Below, in pieces: positions 34,560-42,934 of a stretch of DNA of 64,000 nucleotides. Positions within the stretch are counted from its first letter, which is position 1, and every line of letters begins with the position of its first letter. This DNA comes from Azotimanducus chitobiosivorans (GTDB taxonomy: Bacteria > Pseudomonadota > Gammaproteobacteria > Pseudomonadales > Azotimanducaceae). Below the pieces are notes generated by a model that ran no database searches, was not told the origin of the DNA, and saw nothing but the letters and a program-made list of their open reading frames with translations. The stretch lies in assembly GCA_965200235.1 (NCBI GenBank), contig OZ241339.1:2666001-2730000 (forward strand). The letters run 5' to 3'. The position numbers were made by a program, and so were the translations under genes.

Positions 34560-34850
34560 AAACAACTAAACCACATGCGAAGGAAAGAGAACTTGTCGAT
34601 GCCGTGGAGCGCGGTGAGTTTGAATCAACGCTCACCGAAGAGCGCCTTAAGGCACTGCAAAATATCGCTGCAAATACAGTCAGAAAGGACAAGCGTATCA
34701 ATATACGCATTTCTAATCGCGACCTCAGGGCAGTCCAATCGCGGGCCTTGGAGCAAGGGATCCCATAATCAGACGTTGGTGTCGAGCGTCATTCACAAGT
34801 ATGTGAGCGGAACCTTGAGAGACGTCTCCACAAATTTGCAGCGAAAGTGA
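34556..34850 (+). pseudogene. CopG-like antitoxin partner of BrnT-type toxin, frameshifted
   Basis: Frame one gives KRINIRISNRDLRAVQSRAL and EQGIP, then a stop near 34766. The next frame continues QTLVSSVIHKYVSGTLRDV, the normal end of this ribbon-helix-helix family (GIPYQTLISSILHKYVSG-like). One extra A in CCATAATCAG accounts for the shift. Without it the protein would be about 98 residues long. Confidence 0.65.
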
Positions 34851-35232
34851 GGGATTCTTAATTGGTCTCATCGCTCATTAGACGTACATTCGCGGAGCAC
34901 ATACGCTTCTGAAGGCGCAGAATCTAGGATAAGAGGCGCGCTGGAGCATCTATGCGCCGCACAAACGTTCAGTTATTAAAAGGCCGCTTAGTATCTTTTT
35001 CGCCGGACCTCTAATATACATTCCGCCACGAGCAAAATACCGTTTTCATCAGACGGGGAGCTGCCATCGCGCACTGAGCACATCTTGTTCGCGCGTCTAA
35101 GGATTAACTTGGCTTACATTTGTGCCGATTTTACGCGAAAAGCGGCATTTTGCATCGCGAAGAAGAACGGTGCTCATCTGGCGTATCAAACGGTGCTTTT
35201 CTTGCGAGGCTGTGCGACAGCCGCTCGGCGTC
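34851..35232. other. gene-free stretch
   Basis: I see no coding frame with family features, no tRNA and no clear repeat in these 382 bases. It is richer in A and T than the flanking core genes. It separates the plus-strand toxin-antitoxin remnants from the minus-strand ATPase gene end. Confidence 0.5.
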
Positions 35233-36636
35233 TCATCCATCCACCTTCAGCGAATAGAGATCATCAAGCCCGTACCAATTCGCCGCCTCTTTGCGTCCGG
35301 CTGGTTTGCGGCGGACGAAGTAGCGGCGCCCCAAAGTCGCGCCGCGATTGTTCGGGAACCATTCTATCTTGCGCTCAAGCTCGGCTTCCAACGCACCCGC
35401 TGAACGGACAGTTCCCCATTTGCACTCGCCCAAATCTGTCCGGTGATCGTCGCGTAGGCCGATGGTGTCGATTTGTGTTTTCGCGCTCCAATACTCACCG
35501 ATTTCAAAGCCTGCGGCGACGCCCTCATGCGCATAGATGAGCGGCAGTGCTTCGCGACACAGGTGTTCGAATCCGTTGCCGAACCACGCATCGAGCGACG
35601 GGGCGATGCGCTCGGTGAACGCGCGGGAAGGGCCCGCGCTACGGATGATGCTCGCGTTGGGGAACACGAACCGAAACCAGAATCTGAGCAAGGGGTCGCG
35701 AATCCCAAAACGCAACTGCTTCGGATTGGCCCGCTGGCCGTCGAGCGGGTAGCGTCGTCGCACGTAACCCAAGTCGGCCAGCTGCTGCAAATAGTAATGG
35801 AGGTTGCGGTCTGGCAGGCTGGTGGCTTCTGCAATCGCCTTTACGGTGCTGCGCCCGCTGGCAATCGCGAACAAAATGGCGCGGTACGGCGCAATCTCGC
35901 GTAGCTCTTCTCGCAGCAGAAACGTGGGTTCATGGAAGAGCGGCGCGTACTCGTCGAGTAGGTTTTGGCGAATGTTGCTCTCGACGGAAAGGCGGTCATT
36001 AAGGCATAGCAGATATTGCGGCAGTCCGCCCACCAGAAAGTACGCGCGCGCCCGGTCAATCAGCGACCAGTTGGAATGAAATTCGGCGGCCTCCAAATAG
36101 CCGAACGGGTGCAGATGAATTTGCGCCGTGCGGCGACCAAAGAGCGGACTCGATTGACTCAGCACCTCCCGCTCCATGAACCCGATGTAGGATCCGCAAA
36201 GCATCAGCAGCACGCTGCCACCAGTTTTCCAGTGGCGATCCCACAGGTGCTGCAAGTCGGCGACAAGGCCGGGCTCGGATCCTGCGATCCATTGGAATTC
36301 GTCCAAAGCCAACACAAGTTTCGAATTGGGATGCGTGAGCATCCACTGATCAACAACGGTTGTCAGCGCCTTGCGCCAATCGCTGATGCCGAGTTCGGCG
36401 AGAAGCGGCATATTCAGCGCGCGCGCCGCTTCCACAAGAAACTCGCGCACCTGAAGTCCGCTCGGTGACTGCCCGCCAAGATAGTAGACACAGGGCTTGC
36501 CTTTCATGAATTTTAAGATCAGTTCGCTCTTGCCTACCCGACGCCGGCCATACACAGGAATAAACTCGGAGCGCCCAGATGCAAATGCCGTCTCAAGCAC
36601 TTGGAGTTCTGAACTTCGGCCGATGAACTTAGACAT
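35233..36636 (-). CDS. ATP-binding protein with DUF234-type nuclease-like C-terminus
   Basis: A 467-residue STAND/archaeal-ATPase-like protein. It has Walker A YGRRRVGKSELILKF (about residues 31-45), Walker B KLVLALDEFQWI, and LLMLCGSYIGFME as sensor region. A winged helix (RNLHYYLQQLADLGYVRRRY) follows, then a DUF234-type domain in which QIDTIGLRDDHRTDLGECKW gives the Asp and Glu-x-Lys of a PD-(D/E)XK nuclease. I use the ATG at 36636 (MSKFIGRSSELQVL). The family is common in accessory regions and is often suspected of a conflict role, without proof. Confidence 0.75.
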   Translation of the reverse strand: MSKFIGRSSELQVLETAFASGRSEFIPVYGRRRVGKSELILKFMKGKPCVYYLGGQSPSGLQVREFLVEAARALNMPLLAELGISDWRKALTTVVDQWMLTHPNSKLVLALDEFQWIAGSEPGLVADLQHLWDRHWKTGGSVLLMLCGSYIGFMEREVLSQSSPLFGRRTAQIHLHPFGYLEAAEFHSNWSLIDRARAYFLVGGLPQYLLCLNDRLSVESNIRQNLLDEYAPLFHEPTFLLREELREIAPYRAILFAIASGRSTVKAIAEATSLPDRNLHYYLQQLADLGYVRRRYPLDGQRANPKQLRFGIRDPLLRFWFRFVFPNASIIRSAGPSRAFTERIAPSLDAWFGNGFEHLCREALPLIYAHEGVAAGFEIGEYWSAKTQIDTIGLRDDHRTDLGECKWGTVRSAGALEAELERKIEWFPNNRGATLGRRYFVRRKPAGRKEAANWYGLDDLYSLKVDG

Positions 36637-36751
36637 GGCACGATCTGTATGCGGTGCGCGTGCTGCGATTTTGAAGTGGCTCGCGGTCAGGAAGATGCAT
36701 TTACGATCCGAGTGAAGCAGCGGCAGAAGTATGCGCTGCGACTCTAATTTC

Positions 36752-36798
36752 GTCAAGTCGTGTCTAGACAAGTCTTACTTAGACAAGTCGTGTTTAGA
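36752..36798. repeat. iterated short repeats upstream of the ATPase gene
   Basis: Two near-identical 17-base units, GTCAAGTCGTGTCTAGA (36752-36768) and GACAAGTCGTGTTTAGA (36782-36798), start exactly 30 bases apart, about three helical turns. TAGACAAGTC also occurs at 36765 and 36780. They lie about 115-160 bases ahead of the gene at 36636, where an operator would be expected. Confidence 0.5.
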
Positions 36799-36883
36799 AG
36801 AAGACTGACTCGAAGCTCACGTTGGGCTCAACGTTAAGACACATCGAATGCCCGTCTTCAAAAAGGAACGGACAATGTAAGCG

Positions 36884-37260
36884 TCAGCGCGACGAGCCTT
36901 CGGCCCGAAGTCGTTCTTTCAGTCCCTGCTCAAACTCTCCCCGCTTCACAGTCTCGGCTGAGAGAAGCTTCTTGCTTGAGTCTTCAAGAGTAAGCACCTC
37001 CCAATGGAAAGGTTCCAAGCGGTATTCCGCCGAAATCTGCGGGACGAGCCAAATGACGTCTCCGTCATCAAGATCGTGTGATGGATTGTCGCTGGCGCCT
37101 CCTATGGCATTGAAGAAAGGCCAGTCGACCGCGATGGCGAGCTTTGTACCCCATCGGCGAAGCGTCGGCACCTTGATCTGTGCCTGCGGCATGAGTCGCT
37201 TCGCGCTAGACGAGCGCCAGTCCGGTCGTCGATTCGCACGCGGCGCCGGAGGATTGTCGC
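36884..37260 (-). pseudogene. NotI-like restriction endonuclease, C-terminal fragment
   Basis: The frame is open from a stop near 37262 and reads RRPDWRSSSAKRLMPQAQIK, then PTLRRWGTKLAIAVDWPFF and WLVPQISAEYRLEPFHW. This resembles the C-terminal part of NotI-type enzymes (SS-KRL-PQ, WGKK-AVAID-FF pattern). The only ATG is at 37192 and would cut into the conserved block, so the N-terminal part is missing. It lies downstream of a Dam-type methylase on the same strand. The family call is from memory of the pattern and is tentative. Confidence 0.45.
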
Positions 37261-37404
37261 CTTATCGGACGCGCCCTTCTTGGAACGGGCAAACTGGATT
37301 GTTTCCTGCGGGGCCAAGCGCAAAACTGGCTAGTTTTCGGCGTTTCTTCGCTGGCATCGGTAGAAGCGACTTGCCGAACCACTCCGCAATTCCGTATGGC
37401 TGAT

Positions 37405-38337
37405 TCAAGACACGAACAGCGGTTGTGGCGTGATCACAAGCTCAGGGATGCGCGCATGATGAGTGTTCTTCATGAGCACTTGAACCGCATGGAAGCTGTG
37501 CCGGTCGATAAGTCGTTCTATTTCGTGAGATCGATCATATGTCATCAGGAATCGAGCACCACTCTCTTGAAGCAACTCGAACAGTCGAGCGTGATTGAGG
37601 TCATTGTGCGCGTAAAGTCGCTTCCCAGCGCGTTTGCCGCCAGCCGTGTAGGGCGGATCAATGAAAAACACACTATCGCTATTCTGCCAAGCGACAGATT
37701 CCAATAGCGCTAGTCCGTCGCCCTCTACGAAGGCAAGACGATGACGGTGGTTATGAATCGCCTTCAATCGCCGGTTGAGGGTATCGGGATACCAACGTGA
37801 AGAAACGCCCTTGCCGTTTTCGCCAGAGCGCGCGAGCGAAGCGCCGGGCGCAAGAATCCCGCCCCGCCTCGTGCGGTTCAATACGAGCGTCCGAAAGCCG
37901 GCATCGATGAGGCTATCAGGCGCCCAATCAGCAAGCGCCTCTACATTGGCTCTGCACGCATCAAATTGAGCGACTTTCTCGCAAAGTTCCGGGCCGTGGT
38001 GGAGCGCGGCATGCCAGAAGGCGGCAACGTTTCGATCCAATTCCGCCATCAAGCATCGTTCAACGAGGTTCTCCATAGCGGCGGTGAGGGAAATACTCGC
38101 TCCTCCTGCGAAAGGTTCGACAAGCAGTCGGGGCGTGGAAGGGAATTGCTGCAGCCAGTGGCGAATGTGGGGAATAAGCCACGTCTTGCCGCCCGGATAG
38201 CGAAGCGGACTGTACTGCGGCACGCAAGCCACGTTGACAGCTTCGATTGGCGATGTGGTTATTCGGTCAGGCTCGCCAAGCTCCAAAGAGCCGAAGAGGT
38301 CGGGCTGCTCGTGTTGCGGGGCGAGTTCAAGCACCAA
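37405..38337 (-). CDS. D12-class DNA adenine methyltransferase
   Basis: An N6-adenine methylase of the Dam/D12 type, about 310 residues. SAM-binding motif LVEPFAGGASISL, the lead-in YSPLRYPGGKTWLIPHI and the catalytic DPPY in VFFIDPPYTAGG are all present. The start is TTG at 38337 or GTG at 38334, overlapping the egtD stop in another frame. The restriction-enzyme remnant just downstream suggests that this is the surviving methylase of a dead R-M system. The target site is unknown. Confidence 0.88.
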   Translation of the reverse strand: MVLELAPQHEQPDLFGSLELGEPDRITTSPIEAVNVACVPQYSPLRYPGGKTWLIPHIRHWLQQFPSTPRLLVEPFAGGASISLTAAMENLVERCLMAELDRNVAAFWHAALHHGPELCEKVAQFDACRANVEALADWAPDSLIDAGFRTLVLNRTRRGGILAPGASLARSGENGKGVSSRWYPDTLNRRLKAIHNHRHRLAFVEGDGLALLESVAWQNSDSVFFIDPPYTAGGKRAGKRLYAHNDLNHARLFELLQESGARFLMTYDRSHEIERLIDRHSFHAVQVLMKNTHHARIPELVITPQPLFVS

Positions 38338-39337
38338 GCAGAAACACCGAGAAAAGCCCAGCCTCGTCAGTCCAATGGCGCGTGCACCTGAACCCCACCT
38401 GCGCAGCCATGTCGATCAGCCTGTCATACGAATACTTGTATGAATTCTCCGTGTGTATGGCCTCATCCTTGGCGATAAAAATCTTCTCTCCGCCAATACT
38501 TACCTCCTGGTCGCGCTGACTCACCAAGTACATCTCGATTCGCTCGTGGACTTGGTTGTAGACGGCCTTGTGCCGATAGCCTGACAAATCGAAATTGGCG
38601 CCGAATTCTCGGTTCAGGCGGGTGAGCAGGTTGAGGTTAAACATCTCAGTTACGCCGGCGCTGTCGTTGTAGGCGGCTTCCAACACCGACACATCCTTGG
38701 GTGGGTCAATGCCGATCAGCAAAGACCCGTGCCCCGAAATTGCGCGATGGACGCGAGAGAGAAACGTCAACGCTTCGTCCGGCTCAAAGTTCCCAAAGCT
38801 CGAGCCAGGGAAAAAAGCGAGCAGTGGCGCGGCTGTATCCACAACCTTGGAAATGCCCCAATCCTGAGAATAGTCGGCGCAAACCGCATAGACATCAAGG
38901 TCGGGATAGTCGCCGGAAAGCGCTTCGCAGCTTGAAACGAGAAACGCCTTGGAGATGTCGATGGCGAGATAGGCTTGCGGAGAAATGCCCTCGATGACAA
39001 TTCTCGCCTTCTCCCCTGACCCGCTCCCGCACTCCACCAATATAGGCTTGCTCGAACGCCTGTCGGAGCTGCTTCCGACCAGCTCACCGACTTCACTCAT
39101 GGCAGCGCGAAGGATGCCTATCTCAGTCCGGGTGAGGTAATACTCAGGCAGCTTTGTGATGCGCTCAAACAGGCGTGATCCCTGCTCGTCGTAGAAATAC
39201 TTGGGCGCGATGGATTTCTGGGATGCGCGCAGCCCCTCAAGAAGCTCGCGCGTCATATCGACAGGCTGTGGCGACTGATCAATCAGGCGAACACGTGAAT
39301 GCTCGCGCGTCTCAAACGCGAGTGCACTAGAAACCAT
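38327..39337 (-). CDS. egtD: L-histidine N(alpha)-methyltransferase
   Basis: Trimethylates histidine to hercynine, the first step to ergothioneine. The family segments are PKYFYDEQGSRLFERITKLP, EYYLTRTEIGIL, VECGSGSGEKARIVIEG (SAM site) and FFPGSSFGNFEPDEA. The ATG at 39337 lies 2 bases after the egtB stop, and I prefer it to a start 37 codons upstream inside egtB. The length, 336 residues, is normal. Confidence 0.92.
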   Translation of the reverse strand: MVSSALAFETREHSRVRLIDQSPQPVDMTRELLEGLRASQKSIAPKYFYDEQGSRLFERITKLPEYYLTRTEIGILRAAMSEVGELVGSSSDRRSSKPILVECGSGSGEKARIVIEGISPQAYLAIDISKAFLVSSCEALSGDYPDLDVYAVCADYSQDWGISKVVDTAAPLLAFFPGSSFGNFEPDEALTFLSRVHRAISGHGSLLIGIDPPKDVSVLEAAYNDSAGVTEMFNLNLLTRLNREFGANFDLSGYRHKAVYNQVHERIEMYLVSQRDQEVSIGGEKIFIAKDEAIHTENSYKYSYDRLIDMAAQVGFRCTRHWTDEAGLFSVFLLGA

Positions 39338-39339
39338 GA

Positions 39340-40554
39340 CTATTCCTCGATATTTCGGGCAAGCCGGACGCCGCTGTATTGCCAGCGCTCCCAAGGGTAG
39401 AAGAAGTTGCGGTAGGACAGCCGAGCGTGTCCTTCCGGCGTGGCGCAAGAGCTACCGCGCAGCACCATTTGTCCGCTCATGAACTTGCCGTTATATTCGC
39501 CGACTATCCCCGCCCACGGTCGAAAACCTGGATACGAGCTATAGGCAGAGGCGGTCCATTGCCAAAGCGCGCCAAAGGCATCGCGTATCTGCCCACGCTC
39601 ATCACTCCGTAGGCTTGCCTCCCATTCGGCCTCTGTCGGCAGCCGCGCGCCTTGCCAACGCGCAAAGGCATCCGCCTCAAAATAGCTGATATGGGCGACA
39701 GGCGACTCCTTGCACAGCGGCCTTTGGCCGACGAGCCGGTATTCCAGCCATTCTCCGTCTGTCCGCGTCCAATAGAGCGGTGCTTTCCATTGCTCTTGCA
39801 CAACTCGATTCCACGCCTCAGCCAGCCAGAGCTCCGGGCGCTCGTAGCCGCCATCGTTCATGAACTCAAGGTATTCCCCGTTGTTGCACAGGCGGTTGGC
39901 GATTGCATAGGGTTGCAAGTAGACCTGATGTCGAGGCGATTCATTGTCGAAGGCGAATTCCTGAAAGCCGCCAGTTGGCGCACTGCGCTCGTCAATCCCG
40001 ATGGTAACGAGGCCGCCATCGAACTCAAGGAACTCAAGTGTATCCGCCAGCGCGCCCGCACATTCTTCGATGGCGCAGCATTCAAGTGCCGGCGCCAGAG
40101 GATTCGCGCCAAGATTTCTCTTGATGTCGGTGACCAGAAGCTCGTGATGCTGCTGTTCGTGATGCAGCCCGAGCACGGCCAATTGCGCAATCTCATCGTC
40201 CGCGCGTTCGAGTAACTCAAGCATGGCAGTGTCCACTCGATCCCTATATTCCAAGACTTCCGATACTGTCGGGCGCGACAGCTTGCCCCGATCCTCCCTC
40301 GGCCACTGCTCCCCAATGCCCTCATAGTAGGAATTGAAGAGATAGCCATAGACTTCTCGCGGCCTCTGGTAGCCCGGCAAATGAGGCAAGAGAATAAATG
40401 TCTCGAAAAACCAGGTGGTGTGCGCGAGATGCCACTTAGGAGGGCTCGCTTCCGCAGCTGGCTGGATGCAGTAGTCCTCGGCGCTCAGGCCATCGCAAAG
40501 TGTGAGGCTATGTGAGCGGACCTTACGGTACGCCGAGCCGAGTTGCTCGCCCAT
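39340..40554 (-). CDS. egtB: ergothioneine biosynthesis protein EgtB (iron-dependent sulfoxide synthase)
   Basis: Couples hercynine with a thiol (gamma-glutamylcysteine or cysteine) using oxygen and ferrous iron. The N-terminal DinB-like bundle holds the iron histidines in PPKWHLAHTTWFFETFIL and LGLHHEQQHHELLVTDIK. The C-terminal FGE-sulfatase-like domain includes FEADAFARWQGARLPTEAEW and GIVGEYNGKFMSGQMVLRGS. It is full length at 404 residues. No egtC or egtE lies nearby, so the final lyase step is encoded elsewhere or done by a general enzyme. Confidence 0.92.
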   Translation of the reverse strand: MGEQLGSAYRKVRSHSLTLCDGLSAEDYCIQPAAEASPPKWHLAHTTWFFETFILLPHLPGYQRPREVYGYLFNSYYEGIGEQWPREDRGKLSRPTVSEVLEYRDRVDTAMLELLERADDEIAQLAVLGLHHEQQHHELLVTDIKRNLGANPLAPALECCAIEECAGALADTLEFLEFDGGLVTIGIDERSAPTGGFQEFAFDNESPRHQVYLQPYAIANRLCNNGEYLEFMNDGGYERPELWLAEAWNRVVQEQWKAPLYWTRTDGEWLEYRLVGQRPLCKESPVAHISYFEADAFARWQGARLPTEAEWEASLRSDERGQIRDAFGALWQWTASAYSSYPGFRPWAGIVGEYNGKFMSGQMVLRGSSCATPEGHARLSYRNFFYPWERWQYSGVRLARNIEE

Positions 40555-40782
40555 CAGTCACCGATGGGCTTCATCACTATTACTGTCATTTCGTCTCTGC
40601 CGCACATCGGGCTGAATCAGCAAATTAGTATACGTGAAGATTCACAGAGCGGCTCTTAAACGGGTTAGATGTATCTGGTCCGCATGAGGAGACCGCACTA
40701 TGCCTGAACCATAGCGAATAGCCAAGGAATACCCTATGCAGAAAGTCGCATAGCTTTACGCGCTCTAATGAAACTTAACTAC

Positions 40783-41457
40783 TCAATAGGCTGGCACACT
40801 GGTCTTCTCTCCCACCCAGTCGACCATATGCTTGAACGCGGGACAGCGGATTCCACCCCTCTCGTCAATAACAATTTGCTCCAGAGTCGATTTACTCAAG
40901 ATTGCGGGGGCATCTTTCGTCTCACGGTACGCCCTCTTGAGCCCACGTCGAAACAAGGTATCCACAATTTTCTTGGGCGGTTGGCTCTGGTTCTGGTCTT
41001 CCGGCTTTTGGGAGAAGTTTCCGAGCTGACGACTTTCCAGACGTAGTCGTTCTTTCAATGGCTGCTCCGCAGCGAGCAGCAACATTTCAAGATCGTGCTT
41101 CAGCGCACCGGCGAAGAAGCGATCCATGCGAGCATCCGTACCTGCGGAACTGAGCGCATGACCGACCAGTTCATGTTGAAGCCTCTGCAGATCTTCAAAC
41201 TGACGGTGCTGGAATTTCGTTCCTACATACTCGGCATTGGGATAAAGATCGGGCAAGCCAACCACAATATCCGTTTCATTTTTCGTCAATTTTTCAGCGG
41301 CTAGACGGCCGATGTACTTCAAATACTTAGGCTTGCCTCCAAGCGGAATGAACTGGATGCCCCATCCAGCATTACGCAGGCGGATTTTCCAATTGCGCCA
41401 CAGTGCATCCAAGCCAAGTTTGTCCGATTCGCCTTCGACGTATATCCAAACTTTCAC
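40783..41457 (-). CDS. DUF4276-like TOPRIM-type protein of an AAA/TOPRIM pair
   Basis: About 224 residues from a GTG at 41457, VKVWIYVEGESDKLGLDALW. VEGESD and the later VVGLPDLYP fit the Glu and Asp sites of a TOPRIM-like fold, as in DUF4276 and DUF4435 proteins. The GTG overlaps the ATPase stop (GTGA), so the two are translated together. In PARIS the TOPRIM partner is the effector released by the ATPase, and a similar split of roles is inferred here. A longer in-frame start at 41565 lies within the ATPase and is unlikely. Confidence 0.7.
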   Translation of the reverse strand: MKVWIYVEGESDKLGLDALWRNWKIRLRNAGWGIQFIPLGGKPKYLKYIGRLAAEKLTKNETDIVVGLPDLYPNAEYVGTKFQHRQFEDLQRLQHELVGHALSSAGTDARMDRFFAGALKHDLEMLLLAAEQPLKERLRLESRQLGNFSQKPEDQNQSQPPKKIVDTLFRRGLKRAYRETKDAPAILSKSTLEQIVIDERGGIRCPAFKHMVDWVGEKTSVPAY

Positions 41458-42758
41458 GCACCGGCCTCTAGTTCCCCAGAACGATGGAGGTCGCCGAGCA
41501 GCGTATCGCCCATCACATCTTCCAATAGGCGTTTGAGGCCTTCTCTGCTTGATGGACGATGCCAAATGGACTTCAGTGCGTCTTCATCTCGTGCCATCAC
41601 GGCGATATCATCAATCTCAAAGCAATTCAGAAGATCAGGGCTATGAGTTGTAACTAGAATCTGAGTCCGTTCAGACGCTTCCTTGATGATGTCTGCCACT
41701 ATCGGTAGCAGGCGGGGGTGCAATCCGAGCTCTGGTTCGTCCAAGGCGATCCATGGTAGCGGCGATGGATTCAAGAGTACCGTTGCCAAGCATAAGAACC
41801 GCAGCATACCATCGGATAAGTCCCAGACCTCCATTGGCCGGAAAGAGTGTTTCTCTCGCACTCTTACCAACACCTGAGCTGGCGCTCCGAACGTGGTTTC
41901 ACAACTAATGTCCTCAAAGGTCGGGAATGCCGCATGCATGTATTCACGCAAGCTGCTAGCAGCCGTTCTAAACTCGAAGCGCGTCAGGAGTTCATGCAAT
42001 ACTGTTCCAAGGTTGTCGCCCTGTGGGGTAAGCCAAGTGTGCGGACTGATCTCGGCGGCTTTGTTACGAATACTTGATCCCCTCGTGACATCGAATCCCG
42101 GGTAGAAACTCATACTGGACAGGTACAGGCGTGCTTTGTAAGGAATGGGAAATTTATTGCGAAACTGCATCTGAGAGAGCAAGGAGTTCATGTCCTGCAT
42201 TGATTCCTGCGAAAAGGGCTGGTCGTTTCGAATTGAATCTGTGGTGCCATCCTTGCCCGCTTCTGAGCTATCGGCGTCGTCTGCGTCGTCGAAAGGCATC
42301 AGCTTGCGACTTATCTTGTCGAACACCTGTCTTCGCTGGGGTGTTGCCTCCATCAGCTTGAAAGGAGAATCATGTCCCTGAGCGGGGTCGCGGAAACGCA
42401 AGACTTCGTACTTGACTTGAATTCGGCCTTGCTGATCGGGTCTTAGAATGGCTTCGTAAACCAGAGGTTTATTTTCAGGCAAGACATTTGCTGGATTGCT
42501 TGGGTTGAGTCCGCACAAACTGATTTGCCAGCGAAGTTCAGAAGTTTCGTTATTTGCGGTCAGCAGGTAAGCCGGATGGCCGAACTGACCGAAACTCTTA
42601 TCAAGCGGGATGCTGCAGAAGTGCGAGATCAGTTGCAGGCAATCGATCAAGCTGCTTTTGCCAGCTGCATTGGCTCCGATTACCACATTCAGGCCTTTCA
42701 GGTCGGCTTTGAACCCGTTCAAAAGCCGAAATCCGTCGATTTCAATTTCTTCAATCAT
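41454..42758 (-). CDS. AAA family (ABC/OLD-like) ATPase of an AAA/TOPRIM pair
   Basis: A 434-residue ABC-type ATPase of the AAA_15/21 class. Walker A is VIGANAAGKSSLIDCLQLI after the lead IEIDGFRLLNGFKADLKGL. The signature region is WDLSDGMLRFLCLATVLL, Walker B is WIALDEPELGLHPRLLPI, and the H-loop is ILVTTHSPDLLNC. The ATG at 42758 gives the usual MIEEIEIDGFR start. It is the first gene of the pair and is followed by the DUF4276-like gene with a 4-base overlap. This matches the layout of PARIS and OLD/Gabija-like defence pairs. Confidence 0.8.
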   Translation of the reverse strand: MIEEIEIDGFRLLNGFKADLKGLNVVIGANAAGKSSLIDCLQLISHFCSIPLDKSFGQFGHPAYLLTANNETSELRWQISLCGLNPSNPANVLPENKPLVYEAILRPDQQGRIQVKYEVLRFRDPAQGHDSPFKLMEATPQRRQVFDKISRKLMPFDDADDADSSEAGKDGTTDSIRNDQPFSQESMQDMNSLLSQMQFRNKFPIPYKARLYLSSMSFYPGFDVTRGSSIRNKAAEISPHTWLTPQGDNLGTVLHELLTRFEFRTAASSLREYMHAAFPTFEDISCETTFGAPAQVLVRVREKHSFRPMEVWDLSDGMLRFLCLATVLLNPSPLPWIALDEPELGLHPRLLPIVADIIKEASERTQILVTTHSPDLLNCFEIDDIAVMARDEDALKSIWHRPSSREGLKRLLEDVMGDTLLGDLHRSGELEAGA

Positions 42759-42934
42759 GGATTCACTCTTTTTCGCAATGGCACAGGCTTGATGCGATTT
42801 GCAGTGTAATCGGTTTAGCCTGCCTCCGCCTTCATCTGTCGCCATACCGCACGGTTGATTTGATGGTCGGAGCAAAAAGGCAGATGCAACAGCGGCGTGT
42901 GGCACAAAACCCATAGGCGCGTTATCCTCGCGCT

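Noticed and set aside
34851..35232. Possible tRNA or attachment site for the island
   Set aside because: I could not form an acceptor stem with a T-loop and anticodon arm, and saw no matching repeat at the other island edge.
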